A stretch of DNA of 50,206 bases, from the NCBI GenBank assembly GCA_020846295.1, contig JADLEF010000108.1, forward strand, positions 1 to 50,206. Direction: 5' to 3'. Positions 7,498 to 15,588 of the stretch are shown here, one piece after another (within the stretch, counting starts at the first letter, position 1; the number at the start of each line of letters is the position of its first letter). The translations under genes were made by a program, and so were the position numbers. The DNA is from Acidimicrobiales bacterium (GTDB lineage: Bacteria > Actinomycetota > Acidimicrobiia > Acidimicrobiales > CAIXPF01). A model generated the notes under the pieces. It ran no database searches. It was given only the letters and a program-made list of their open reading frames with translations, and was not told where the DNA came from.

Positions 7498-8698
7498 GAA
7501 GCCACTCGCCCCATTCGATCCGCTGACACTGGAGGCGATAGAGGACCCGTATCCGCTCTATGCCCGCTACCGGGAGGTGGATCCGGTGCACTACAGCGAG
7601 CGACGGCGGAGCTGGTTCGTGTTCACCCACGAGCTGGTGAACGAATCGTTCAAGCACCCGGCGCTGACGGCCGAGCGCAGCCGGGCCAACAAGCACCAGG
7701 GCGGCCCACGGTCGTCGCTTCGTCAGATCGACATGGAGGGCCGCGACCACCACGTGGTGCGGACCACGCTCACCAAGTCGCTCTATCCGATGGTGCCGGC
7801 GATGTCCGAGCGCATCGAGGCGGTCGTCGTGTCCATGGCCGACCAGCTGGAGGCGTCGATCGAGCGGGTCATCGAACGGTTGCCAGCCGGCGGCGAGATC
7901 GACCTCGTCGAGGACTTCGCCTACCCACTGCCGATCACCGTGATCGCCGACCTCTTTGGCGTGCCGGACGAGGACCGGGCGCAGTTCCAGTCGTGGTCGC
8001 ACGATCTTGCCCGGGCGATGGACCGCTTCTACCGGGAGGGCGCGTTCGACCTGCGCAGTCTGACCTCGTACTTCGACATGCTGGTGCAACGCCGTGTCAG
8101 CGAGCCGGGCGAGGACCTCTTGAGCCGGCTGCTCGCCATCGACTTCGGTGACGAGTCGCTGAGCCACAGCGAGATCGTGAGCCTGGCCGCCGGGGTGATC
8201 TTCGCCGGTCACGAGACCACGGTGAACCTCATCGGCAACGGCGTGCTCGCGCTGCTGCAGGACGACCGCACCCAATGGGAGCGCCTGGTCGCAGATCCCG
8301 AAGGACTGGCGGTGACGGCGACTGAAGAGCTGCTGCGGTTCGACAGCCCCGCCCAGCACATCGCCCGGGCGGTGCTCGATGATTGCGAGTTCGCCGGCCG
8401 CGAGCTCCATCAGGGCGACGCGCTGGTGATGGTGCTCGGCTCCGCCAACCGCGACGCGGCGGCGTTCGGACCGGACGCCGACCGGCTCGACCTCGGCCGT
8501 GACCCCAACCCCCACCTCGCGTTCGGCTTCGGTCGCCACCTCTGTCCCGGCGCCCGACTGGCACGCCTCGAGGGCCGCATCGCGTTCCCCCGGCTGGCGC
8601 AACGCTTCCCGTCCATGCGACTGGGAAAGACCTCGCCGACGCGCCGACCCACCGCCGTCTTCCGCGGCCTCGAACACCTACCCGTCGTACTCCGCTGA
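7487..8698 (+). CDS. Cytochrome P450
   Basis: Soluble bacterial P450 of about 403 residues. Visible: I-helix AAGVIFAGHETTVNLIGN (oxygen-binding AGHETT), K-helix EELLRF (ExxR), MVLGSANRDAAAFGPDADRLDL, and the heme loop FGFGRHLCPGARLARLEGR with the axial Cys. It hydroxylates a lipophilic substrate using electrons from a ferredoxin, and none is encoded nearby. The ATG at 7487 is chosen over the GTG at 7445 because conserved sequence starts there and AGGA lies 6 nt upstream. The substrate is unknown. The neighbouring Ltp2-like pair suggests steroid or acyl side-chain metabolism, but that is inference. Confidence 0.9.
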   Translation: MVDAKPLAPFDPLTLEAIEDPYPLYARYREVDPVHYSERRRSWFVFTHELVNESFKHPALTAERSRANKHQGGPRSSLRQIDMEGRDHHVVRTTLTKSLYPMVPAMSERIEAVVVSMADQLEASIERVIERLPAGGEIDLVEDFAYPLPITVIADLFGVPDEDRAQFQSWSHDLARAMDRFYREGAFDLRSLTSYFDMLVQRRVSEPGEDLLSRLLAIDFGDESLSHSEIVSLAAGVIFAGHETTVNLIGNGVLALLQDDRTQWERLVADPEGLAVTATEELLRFDSPAQHIARAVLDDCEFAGRELHQGDALVMVLGSANRDAAAFGPDADRLDLGRDPNPHLAFGFGRHLCPGARLARLEGRIAFPRLAQRFPSMRLGKTSPTRRPTAVFRGLEHLPVVLR

Positions 8699-8709
8699 TC
8701 CTGATCGTC

Positions 8710-8740
8710 CCCCATGCTGTCGGTGATCGATAGCGTGGGG
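8710..8740. promoter_or_regulatory. Imperfect palindrome upstream of the TetR gene
   Basis: CCCCATGCT and AGCGTGGGG (8 of 9 paired) lie just before the GTG at 8744. The arrangement suggests an autoregulatory operator and argues for the GTG rather than the ATG at 8714, which lies inside the left arm. Confidence 0.45.
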
Positions 8741-8743
8741 TCC

Positions 8744-9328
8744 GTGTCGAGCCGAGAGCGATACTTCGTTGCTGCCTACGCGCTGTTGGGCGAGGGCGAT
8801 CCGGCGGCGATCACCATCGATGCGCTGTGCCGCACCGTCGGTGCGACGAGCGGCAGCTTCTACCACCACTTCGGCAGCCAGCAAGGCTTCGTTCGGGCGC
8901 TGGCCGACGATTGGTACGAACGTTCGGTCGAGCACGCCGCAAAGCAGGCCGCCCAAGCGACGAGCACGTTGGAGGCGCGCCGGCTGCTCCGCCGCTCGAT
9001 CCGAAGCACGGAACACCACGTCGAGGCCGCCATGCGGGCGTGGGCGCGCACCAGCCCGACGATCGCCGAAGCGGTCCGCATGGCCGATGAACGGCGTCGC
9101 GAAGTTGCCCGGTCGATCCTGGGCTCCCTTGCTCCCGACGCGACGTCCTCCGAGCTGGACGCCTACACCGACCTCGTCCAACTGGTGTTCATCGGCGCCC
9201 AGGCGCAACAACCCGATCGGGCGTCCGTGACGATCAACAGAGCGCTCGACGCCTTCGTCGCGCTGCTGCCGATGGGGACATCCGAAAGTGCTCCACCGAA
9301 GACGCCGGCGCCTCGTCGTCGACGCTGA
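8744..9328 (+). CDS. TetR-family transcriptional regulator
   Basis: About 194 residues. The N-terminal HTH is clear: ITIDALCRTVGATSGSFYHHF with the usual YHHF end and a following FVRAL helix. The C-terminal ligand-binding part is helical and of no recognised subfamily. An ATG at 8714 would add ten residues; a palindrome covers that region, so the GTG at 8744 is preferred. It sits between a P450 and the SDR/thiolase/DUF35 operon, both with palindromes at their 5' ends, so it probably controls lipid or steroid oxidation genes here. Confidence 0.85.
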   Translation: MSSRERYFVAAYALLGEGDPAAITIDALCRTVGATSGSFYHHFGSQQGFVRALADDWYERSVEHAAKQAAQATSTLEARRLLRRSIRSTEHHVEAAMRAWARTSPTIAEAVRMADERRREVARSILGSLAPDATSSELDAYTDLVQLVFIGAQAQQPDRASVTINRALDAFVALLPMGTSESAPPKTPAPRRRR

Positions 9329-9346
9329 GCGGCGGTCGACCCTCCG

Positions 9347-10186
9347 TCAGGCACCGGGGAGCGGTCGGTGCTCGGTCACCGCAGCCGGCTGCCGCCGCCA
9401 CGGTTTGCCCAAGGTGAGCCCGCCGTCGATCACTTGGGCCGTGCCGGTGAGCCAGTTCGACTCGTCCGAGGCAAGGAACGTGACGAGTGCAGCAACATCT
9501 TCCGGCTCACCCATCCGTTGCATCGGCTGCGATCTCGCCATGCGCTCACGGGCCTGGTCCAGGCGCGCTGCGGTGGCGTCGCGCCCCAGTTCGGTGAGGT
9601 TTCCGCCGGCAGCGAGCCCGGTGGCCACGTAGCCGGGGCAGATGCAGTTCACCCGGATGTTCCATTCGGCCAGCTCCAACGCCAGCGACTTCGTCATCAT
9701 CACGACCCCGGCCTTGGCCACGTTGTAGAGGTGCGTCCCGATCGACGGTGTGATGCCGCACACCGAAGAGGTCGACACGATCGACCCCGACCCCTGGGCC
9801 TTCATGAGCGGGGCGGCGTGCTTGATGCCGAAGAACACGCTCTTGAGGAGCACGTTCATGGTGAGGTCGTACTCGGCTTCGCTCGTGTCCTCCAAGGACC
9901 CGGTCGCACCGACGAAACCGGCGTTGTTGAACACCACGTCGACAGTCCCCCACCGGTCCGCCGCCGCGCCGATCAGCGCCGCCACGTCGGCTTCGTGTGC
10001 CACGTTGGCATGGCGGTAAGCGGCGGCAGCACCGAGCGACGCAGCAAGCTCCTCACCAGGACCGTCCTGCAAATCGCCGAACATCACCCGCGCCCCCTCC
10101 GCAACGAAGCGGCGAACCGTGGCGGCGCCGATCCCCGATGCGCCCCCGGTGATCACCGCGACCTTGCCCTCCAACCGACCGACCAT
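9347..10186 (-). CDS. Short-chain dehydrogenase/reductase (SDR)
   Basis: Classical SDR of about 279 residues: cofactor loop TGGASGIG near residue 13, NNAG at the active-site edge, catalytic Ser region (SIVSTSSVCG) and YNVAK (YxxxK), then CPGYVATG. An Asp at the end of strand two (FGDLQ) favours NAD(H). The ATG at 10186 shares one base with the TGA of the thiolase-fold gene, so the two are coupled. The ORF track's longer start only reads into that gene. It probably oxidises a hydroxyacyl-CoA or steroid alcohol in the same pathway. Confidence 0.9.
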   Translation of the reverse strand: MVGRLEGKVAVITGGASGIGAATVRRFVAEGARVMFGDLQDGPGEELAASLGAAAAYRHANVAHEADVAALIGAAADRWGTVDVVFNNAGFVGATGSLEDTSEAEYDLTMNVLLKSVFFGIKHAAPLMKAQGSGSIVSTSSVCGITPSIGTHLYNVAKAGVVMMTKSLALELAEWNIRVNCICPGYVATGLAAGGNLTELGRDATAARLDQARERMARSQPMQRMGEPEDVAALVTFLASDESNWLTGTAQVIDGGLTLGKPWRRQPAAVTEHRPLPGA

Positions 10187-11340
10187 CACGTCTCTCCCTT
10201 CTCCAAGATGTGCACGACGCACACTGCCCCGATGCCGACCATGTGGGTGAGGCCGTAGCGGGCGCCGGGCTGCTGGCGCACACCCGCCTCACCTCGCAGC
10301 TGCCGGGCCACCTCGACCACCTGACCGGTTCCGGTTGGCCCGAGCGGGTGACCCATGGCCAACAGCCCGCCAGATGGCGATACCGCACAGCGGCCACCGA
10401 CGTCCCACGCTCCGGTTTCGAGCAGCGGTGCCGCCTCGCCCGGACCGCAGAAGCCGAGGGCCTCGAGATAGAGGATCTCCTCGATGGTGAACGCGTCGTG
10501 CATCTCGACCACATCGATGTCGCGTGGTCCGACACCGGCCATGTCGAACGCTCGCTGCGCCGTGTCGACGGTGAGCACCGCGTCAGGGTTGCCGCCGGGT
10601 TCCACGAACCCCTGGCTGCGTTGCACCGACGCCCGGAACACGGGGCACCGGGCCGGCTTCAGCCCGAAGCGATCCACGGCGTCGGCTGACATCACGATCA
10701 CCGCCGCTGCGCCCTCACCGACCGGGCAGCACTGCAGCCGGGTGAACGGGCCCGAGATCGGACCGTCGAGCACCTCGTCCAACGTTCGCACCTTCTGGCG
10801 TTGGGCGTAGGGGTTCGCGGCGCCGTTCCGATGGTTCTTCACCGCGACGGCGGCAAGCTGCTCGACGGTCAACCCGTGTTCCGCCTGGTACTGGGACGAC
10901 AGGAGCGCGAAGTGCGTGAACGGCGCAACCAACCCGCCCTCCAACGAGCCGATCCCGGCTTGCGCAGGGGCCACGCGCCACGGCTCCGGCTTGTCCACCC
11001 CAACAGCCAACACCACATCGTGCAGGCCCGAAGCCACCATCAGCACCGCCTGGGCCACCGCAGTGGAACCCGACGCCGACGCGTTCTCCACCTGGTTGAT
11101 GCTCAGCCCGCTTGCTCCGAGGCGCGCCAGCATGATCCGGCCAGGCGCCATGCCCAGCAGCGCCGAGCCGACGACGGCAGCCTCCACGTCCGGCCAGCCG
11201 ATCCCGGCGTCGGCAAGCGCCTCGCGGACCGCCACGACGCCCAACTCGGCATAGCTGGTAGCCGATCTGCTTTGGTAACGATGCAGACCGATACCTGCGA
11301 CATGCACCGGCCGCTGCGTCAAGGGATGGCGGCCCATCAA
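10186..11340 (-). CDS. Thiolase-superfamily protein without the catalytic Cys (Ltp2-like aldolase candidate)
   Basis: 384 residues with the SCP-x/lipid-transfer thiolase layout. Where thiolases have the nucleophile (VENACASG) this protein reads VENASASGSTA, so Cys is replaced by Ser. The C-terminal GGLLAMGHPLGPTG keeps the GHP histidine. Loss of the Cys together with a neighbouring DUF35 protein is the hallmark of Ltp2-type retro-aldolases, which cleave the CoA side chain in sterol degradation as a complex with a DUF35 partner. Its start overlaps the DUF35 gene by 4 nt. Substrate and aldolase role are inferred; a non-catalytic carrier role is the alternative. Confidence 0.8.
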   Translation of the reverse strand: MMGRHPLTQRPVHVAGIGLHRYQSRSATSYAELGVVAVREALADAGIGWPDVEAAVVGSALLGMAPGRIMLARLGASGLSINQVENASASGSTAVAQAVLMVASGLHDVVLAVGVDKPEPWRVAPAQAGIGSLEGGLVAPFTHFALLSSQYQAEHGLTVEQLAAVAVKNHRNGAANPYAQRQKVRTLDEVLDGPISGPFTRLQCCPVGEGAAAVIVMSADAVDRFGLKPARCPVFRASVQRSQGFVEPGGNPDAVLTVDTAQRAFDMAGVGPRDIDVVEMHDAFTIEEILYLEALGFCGPGEAAPLLETGAWDVGGRCAVSPSGGLLAMGHPLGPTGTGQVVEVARQLRGEAGVRQQPGARYGLTHMVGIGAVCVVHILEKGET

Positions 11341-11687
11341 CCCACCGCCACGAACGCGAAGCGACCAGCATCGTCGACAGCGCCGGTGACCCGGCCGCCG
11401 ATGACGACGGTGTCGGGTGAAGCGCCCCGTAGCAGCGAGCGCACCACGGGGCCGGCGTCGAGTGCGATCTCGACGACGACGAACGGTGTGGGCGGCTCAG
11501 GGGCGACGTGATGGTGGACCACCGCACACGCGGTGACCGACCCTGCTGCGGGCACGAAGGTGTGCTCCATGGTGGCAGCCGCGGCCCCGCAGCGTTCGCA
11601 ACCGATCGGCTCGGGCGGCACGGCAACGAGCCCGCAAACCGCACAGGTGCTCGCAGCCAGCGTCGAATCTGTCATGTCGCCGACCAT
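11337..11687 (-). CDS. DUF35 OB-fold/zinc-ribbon protein
   Basis: 116 residues: an N-terminal rubredoxin-like zinc ribbon (CAVCG and CERCG, ten residues between the pairs) followed by a small OB-fold (GSVTACAVVHHH, FVVVEIALDAGP). DUF35 proteins pair with thiolase-fold enzymes, for example ChsH2 with Ltp2. This one is the first gene of the operon and overlaps the thiolase-fold gene by 4 nt. The ATG at 11687 lies in a palindrome and could be leaderless; an ATG at 11675 is the alternative. Confidence 0.8.
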   Translation of the reverse strand: MVGDMTDSTLAASTCAVCGLVAVPPEPIGCERCGAAAATMEHTFVPAAGSVTACAVVHHHVAPEPPTPFVVVEIALDAGPVVRSLLRGASPDTVVIGGRVTGAVDDAGRFAFVAVG

Positions 11688-11703
11688 AGCTTAGGTTATG
11701 GTC
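11682..11703. promoter_or_regulatory. Palindrome over the DUF35 gene start
   Basis: GACCATA and TATGGTC flank an 8-nt spacer, covering the ATG at 11687 on the minus strand. Read on the plus strand, CCATAGCTTAGGTTATGGTC matches CCATAGGATACGGTATGGTC at the P450 start in 16 of 20 positions. A common repressor is likely. Confidence 0.65.
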
Positions 11704-11889
11704 GCTGTCCGTCGCGCCAGCTTGACAGCAGAACCGCTGAACCCGGACTCAGGCGTCGTGCGGCCATGCCGGTAGCACGATCGCTGGAACTCGCCGGGCC
11801 ACGATCCAGTTGAGTCCCGAGGGGGGTGCGGCGGCGGGGCGATGACCTCGAGCGAGGCCGCCCGGGGGCGTGGCGCGATGCTCCGGAGC

Positions 11890-11923
11890 CATGTTGGCGG
11901 CCCCCCTCCGGACCGCCAACATG
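11890..11923 (-). terminator. Hairpin after the five-gene operon
   Basis: A perfect 11-bp stem, CATGTTGGCGG with CCGCCAACATG, 12-nt loop, begins 9 nt beyond the stop of the lipoprotein gene. There is no U tract, as is common in high-GC actinobacteria. Confidence 0.65.
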
Positions 11924-11932
11924 CCGGGAGGA

Positions 11933-12556
11933 TCACTTCGAGGGCAGCTCGATCTTGTGGGTCACGCCGTAGCCCGCGACGTTGTTGAAGACGAGGTCGG
12001 GGTTGTTGTCCCCCAGGTAGGTCTGGGTCTGTTCGCCGGTGATGGTTCGGTAAGCGCCGGTGCCGCCGGTGACCGCGCGGTGGAACGGGCTGTCCTTCAG
12101 CATGATCTCGACGCCCGAGGTGATGATGCTGTCGGTGCCGGGTTGATCGCTCAGGTCGAAGATCTGCGTGGTGGCGACCATGGCTCCAGATTCGTACTTC
12201 GGGGCATCGACGAGGAAGGTGCCGTAACAGGTCCACGCGCCGATCACGGCATCGGGAAACTCGGGCGAGGGCTGCCCGGCGTCGTCGTACAGGACGCCGT
12301 CGCACACCCCTTCCGTGCAATGCACGGTCCCCGGCTTGTACAGGTAGCCGCTGGTGACGAAGAAGTTGCCGCGTAGCGGCATGTTGGTCGCAGGGTCCAT
12401 GTGATCGCCGTCGGTGGTGAAGAGCAGACCGGTCTCCGCGACCTCGACGGTCATGGTCTTGCCCTTCCCGTCGTCGCCGGCGGCGGCGTCTGCTGCGCAG
12501 CCGCCGGCGATCAGCACGAGGCCGGCGGCGGTTGCGGCCAGTGATCGATGTCGCAT
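11933..12556 (-). CDS. Secreted lipoprotein with allene-oxide-cyclase-like barrel, paralogue of 15589-16245
   Basis: 207 residues from an ATG preceded by AGGGG. The N-terminus is a lipoprotein signal (LAATAAGLVLIAGGC), so it should be anchored outside the membrane. The mature part resembles small beta-barrels of the allene oxide cyclase/dirigent-like group, with the late motif TGGTGAYRTITGEQTQ. The Tat-exported protein four genes upstream has the matching blocks (VEVA, GYLY/GWIY, WTCYG/WFCSG, ATTQIF/ITTQSL, GGTGAY/GGTGDY). It is last in the operon and ends before a hairpin. Ligand or enzymatic role is unknown. Confidence 0.7.
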   Translation of the reverse strand: MRHRSLAATAAGLVLIAGGCAADAAAGDDGKGKTMTVEVAETGLLFTTDGDHMDPATNMPLRGNFFVTSGYLYKPGTVHCTEGVCDGVLYDDAGQPSPEFPDAVIGAWTCYGTFLVDAPKYESGAMVATTQIFDLSDQPGTDSIITSGVEIMLKDSPFHRAVTGGTGAYRTITGEQTQTYLGDNNPDLVFNNVAGYGVTHKIELPSK

Positions 12557-12647
12557 GAGAGGTCCCCTCGGTCGAGCTTCACGACGCTTTCGTCCTTGAA
12601 GCGTGACGCCGGCCGTGCCCTCGCGTGCCGTGTCGTGCCTCGGTCGC

Positions 12648-13937
12648 TCAGGGGCGGAACTCGCAGAGGGTGCCGGTACTGACGTGCGCCCTGAGGTACT
12701 GGGCGGCGGCGGGGTGCAGTTTGTCGAGTTCGGTGAAGGCGCGGGCGATGGCCTTGCGGACGGCCGTTCTCGCCCGTTCGTCGGTGTCGGGGAAGGCGCG
12801 CCCCGCATTGCTGAGGCTGCGTTGACGCAACAGTTCGGTGGTGACCTCGTCCGCTTCGGCTTCGAGCTGCTCGACGAGGGCTTGGGCGCCTCTCCGCCGG
12901 GCCGCCTGGAGGTCGGCGACCAGCGCACGGGCCCGGGCCTCGAGCGCTTGGCGAGCCGTCTCGTCCAAGACGTGCTGCCGCGACGCTCGTGGCGGCGGGT
13001 CGCCGCTGCACATGAGCGTTGCGGCGCGAACGACCTTGCCGGGGTTGGCCACCAGTACCGCCAGGTGCGCGAACCCGGTGAGATCACGCGTCCATGCCTC
13101 AACCCCGTCGTGTTCAACCCGCCAGCCCGTGCCACCGCGGGCGAGAGCGAGGCGCGGCTGCTCCGCAGGTCGTGGCTGGTCCAGCTGGCGCAGCCAGGTG
13201 GCGACGACCGGTGACCGGAGCAGGCTGCCCTTCAACAGCTCGCTGATCTGCTGTGCCAGCCGTGCAGACCGCCCGCCCGATGCCAGAGCGGTTCCCTGCA
13301 ACAGGCCCTCGGCGGCGAGTGCTTGGGCGTTACAGCACGCGAGCGCCTCGGTGGCGCCGAGCAACCGGTCGAGGTCGTCGTCGGCGAGCGCCTGGCATTG
13401 GTCGAGCAATGCGGCGGTGAAGGGCGAGTGGAGGCGCCGTTGGGAGTAGACGAGTCGCTCGATGGCGGCCTCGACGGCACCGAAGCGAGCGAGGTCGTGG
13501 GCGAGCGGCGCCGCCCACAGCGACACGTCGGCATTGTCCCAGGCGGCCTCGTAGGCGCGGATCGCCCACTGCCGGGCTTCCGCTCCGTGCCCGCGCTGGA
13601 AGGCCAGCCAGCCGCGGCCTCGGTCGGCGAGCGCGGTGGTCTTCCGCTCGTCCCTGCGGAACAGGTCGTCGTACTCGTCGAGAAACCGTTGTGCGGTGTC
13701 GATGTCGGCGCAGAGGGCGGCGAACGCGCCTCGGCTGGCCACGGCGAAGGACAGAAGCCCAGAGCGGTCCTGCCAGCGGAGGTAGCGGACCGCTTCGTCG
13801 GACTCGGCCTGGGTGCGAGCGTTGAGGTCGCACAACATGATCGACTGGGTCGCCGCGACGCTGTGCCACCAGCCGACGTAGTCGGGGTAGTCGGGGTAGC
13901 GGGTCCCGGAGACGGGGTTCGCGACGGGTGCGGTCAC
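12648..13937 (-). CDS. Headless regulator: C-terminal half of an ATPase/TPR regulator as a stand-alone gene
   Basis: About 429 residues without P-loop. Along its whole length it matches roughly residues 577-1001 of the 22833-25838 protein: RYLRWQDRSGLLSFAVASRG/RLLRWRDPCGVLSLSVGARG, KTTALADRGRGWLAFQRG/KTTVLADRGRAWLAYQRG, and the C-terminal winged-helix-like end (DERARTAVRKAIARAFTELD). The GTG at 13937 overlaps the stop of the membrane-protein gene by 4 nt (GTGA); the ORF-track start at 14018 lies inside that gene. Helical repeats plus the terminal module suggest protein and perhaps DNA binding. Whether it is a fission product or a designed regulator is open. Confidence 0.7.
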   Translation of the reverse strand: MTAPVANPVSGTRYPDYPDYVGWWHSVAATQSIMLCDLNARTQAESDEAVRYLRWQDRSGLLSFAVASRGAFAALCADIDTAQRFLDEYDDLFRRDERKTTALADRGRGWLAFQRGHGAEARQWAIRAYEAAWDNADVSLWAAPLAHDLARFGAVEAAIERLVYSQRRLHSPFTAALLDQCQALADDDLDRLLGATEALACCNAQALAAEGLLQGTALASGGRSARLAQQISELLKGSLLRSPVVATWLRQLDQPRPAEQPRLALARGGTGWRVEHDGVEAWTRDLTGFAHLAVLVANPGKVVRAATLMCSGDPPPRASRQHVLDETARQALEARARALVADLQAARRRGAQALVEQLEAEADEVTTELLRQRSLSNAGRAFPDTDERARTAVRKAIARAFTELDKLHPAAAQYLRAHVSTGTLCEFRP

Positions 13938-15586
13938 GACGCCGCTTCCCACCGCTCGCCCCGGCCGACGATGAGGAAGCGTGGGATATCGGGCTGGCCG
14001 CTGGCCCGAACACGCCACAGCTCCTTTGCCGGTTCGTGACTCGTCGAGCGCACCGTCGGCGGCACGGTCGACGTGTCGAGCACCGTGGTGCTACGGGTGC
14101 CGACGACCTCGAAGCCAACCTCAGGGCTCGGCTGTCGGCTGAGCGGAGCGCGCACCATGACCGCGGTGATGGCGCGGACCTCGTAGCGGACCACCGTCCG
14201 TTGGCCGGCGGCGGCGTCGGCGGCGAACTGCGCTTCGATCTCGGCCAGTCGGGCGCCGGCCGCCGCGTTGCGGGCCGCTGCGAGGTCGCCGAGCTCCGCA
14301 GCGTCGGCGAGCAGCTCGAGGTCGGTCACCAGGTCGAGCGCCCGGCGTTCTGCGGTTGCCTGGGTGTACCACGAGGCCCGCGTCCGGACCGACTCGTCGA
14401 GCAGCACGGCCGGGAAGCCGGCGGGAAGGACCGGCGCCGGCAGGTCGGCTGACGCCAGATCTCGTTGCGTGAAGCGGTCGGGCCGGGCCGGCAGCCCGGC
14501 CAGCCCGATCGCGCCGATGACCGTCATCGTCGCCAGGGCCGCCAGCCCCACGCGCATTGGGATGGTGGCGGCCGTGGCTGGGAACGCTCCCGTTCGATGG
14601 GTGACGTCCACCGTCGAGCGTCGGCGCAACCATGAGATCACCGGCACGAGGGCACAGGTGAACGTGAGCGAGCCGAGCAGGGCGACCTTGGTGGCGTACT
14701 CGGTGGTCTGCGGCGCCATGAGAAGAACCGCGAACACTGCGACGGCCGTGCCGAACCACAGGCGGTGGCGGGCACCGGCGGGGGTGGTGCGCGGGTCGGT
14801 GATCATGAACAGGGCGAACACCAGCAGCTCGGGGGACAGCGCGACCGTCCACCAGAAGGACCCGCCGCATACCGGGCCGACGTGCCACGGGCTGGTCATG
14901 CAATGGCCGGAGGCGGCGAGTGCCGCGGTCAGCGCGGCGAAAACGGCCCAGAACGTCGCCGCCAACTGGAGCAGGCCCAGACGTCCGGTGATCACGGTGC
15001 CACCGAGGACGATGAGGGCGACGGCGGATGCGAGGCCTCCGTCGAGATCGCCCCACCACAGGACCTGCGGGTCGACGCGGCCGCTGCCCAGCACCACGAA
15101 GGCTGTGACCAGCCCCAGGTTCGAGGGGTTGAACACATGGCGCCCGTGCCGGCGGATCGCATACTTCGACAGCAGCGACACGGCGGCCACGCCGACGAAG
15201 ATCCACCAGCCGCGCAGGCTCCACCAGTCGCCGTGGCGGGTGCCGGGAACCCGCAGGATCAGGGCCACCCCGTTGCCGGTGAGCAGTGCGCTGGCGGGCC
15301 ATGCCATCACCCGCTCCCGCCACAGGCGCAGTGAGATCTCGATGGCTGCGCACGCGCCGAGCGACAGCAGGATCTGCGCCACGGACAGATCGAAGCCGAG
15401 GGTCACCTGACCGAGCGCCTGCAGCGACAGCAGCACCGCCGACTGGTGCAGCCGAACGTCGCGGGGGTTCGGTCCGATGAAACGAAACCGGCCTGTCCCC
15501 GCCTCAGGCCCCTCGCTCATCGATCCGATCGACGCAGCGATCGGATCGCCGGCCAGGCGGCCGGTGGCATGCTCGATGCCTGACAT
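13934..15586 (-). CDS. RnfD/NqrB-like (UnbU-type) polytopic membrane protein
   Basis: About 550 residues: roughly ten hydrophobic segments up to residue ~350, then a soluble C-terminal domain. The membrane part carries HVFNPSNLGLV and FALFMITDPRTTP, signatures of the NQR2/RnfD/RnfE family, which also includes UnbU proteins from enediyne-type gene clusters. The S-G-A-T flavin attachment motif of true RnfD/NqrB is not seen, so it may not be a flavin electron carrier. The start is placed at 15586, 2 nt past the upstream stop; 15628 and 15520 are alternatives. It overlaps the next gene by 4 nt. Confidence 0.65.
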   Translation of the reverse strand: MSGIEHATGRLAGDPIAASIGSMSEGPEAGTGRFRFIGPNPRDVRLHQSAVLLSLQALGQVTLGFDLSVAQILLSLGACAAIEISLRLWRERVMAWPASALLTGNGVALILRVPGTRHGDWWSLRGWWIFVGVAAVSLLSKYAIRRHGRHVFNPSNLGLVTAFVVLGSGRVDPQVLWWGDLDGGLASAVALIVLGGTVITGRLGLLQLAATFWAVFAALTAALAASGHCMTSPWHVGPVCGGSFWWTVALSPELLVFALFMITDPRTTPAGARHRLWFGTAVAVFAVLLMAPQTTEYATKVALLGSLTFTCALVPVISWLRRRSTVDVTHRTGAFPATAATIPMRVGLAALATMTVIGAIGLAGLPARPDRFTQRDLASADLPAPVLPAGFPAVLLDESVRTRASWYTQATAERRALDLVTDLELLADAAELGDLAAARNAAAGARLAEIEAQFAADAAAGQRTVVRYEVRAITAVMVRAPLSRQPSPEVGFEVVGTRSTTVLDTSTVPPTVRSTSHEPAKELWRVRASGQPDIPRFLIVGRGERWEAAS

Positions 15587-15588
15587 GG

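Noticed and set aside
7475-11703. KstR/KstR2 operators controlling the Ltp2-like operon
   Set aside because: The palindromes here (CCATA...TATGG) do not resemble the AACnnGTT or CAAGnnCTTG cores of those regulators.
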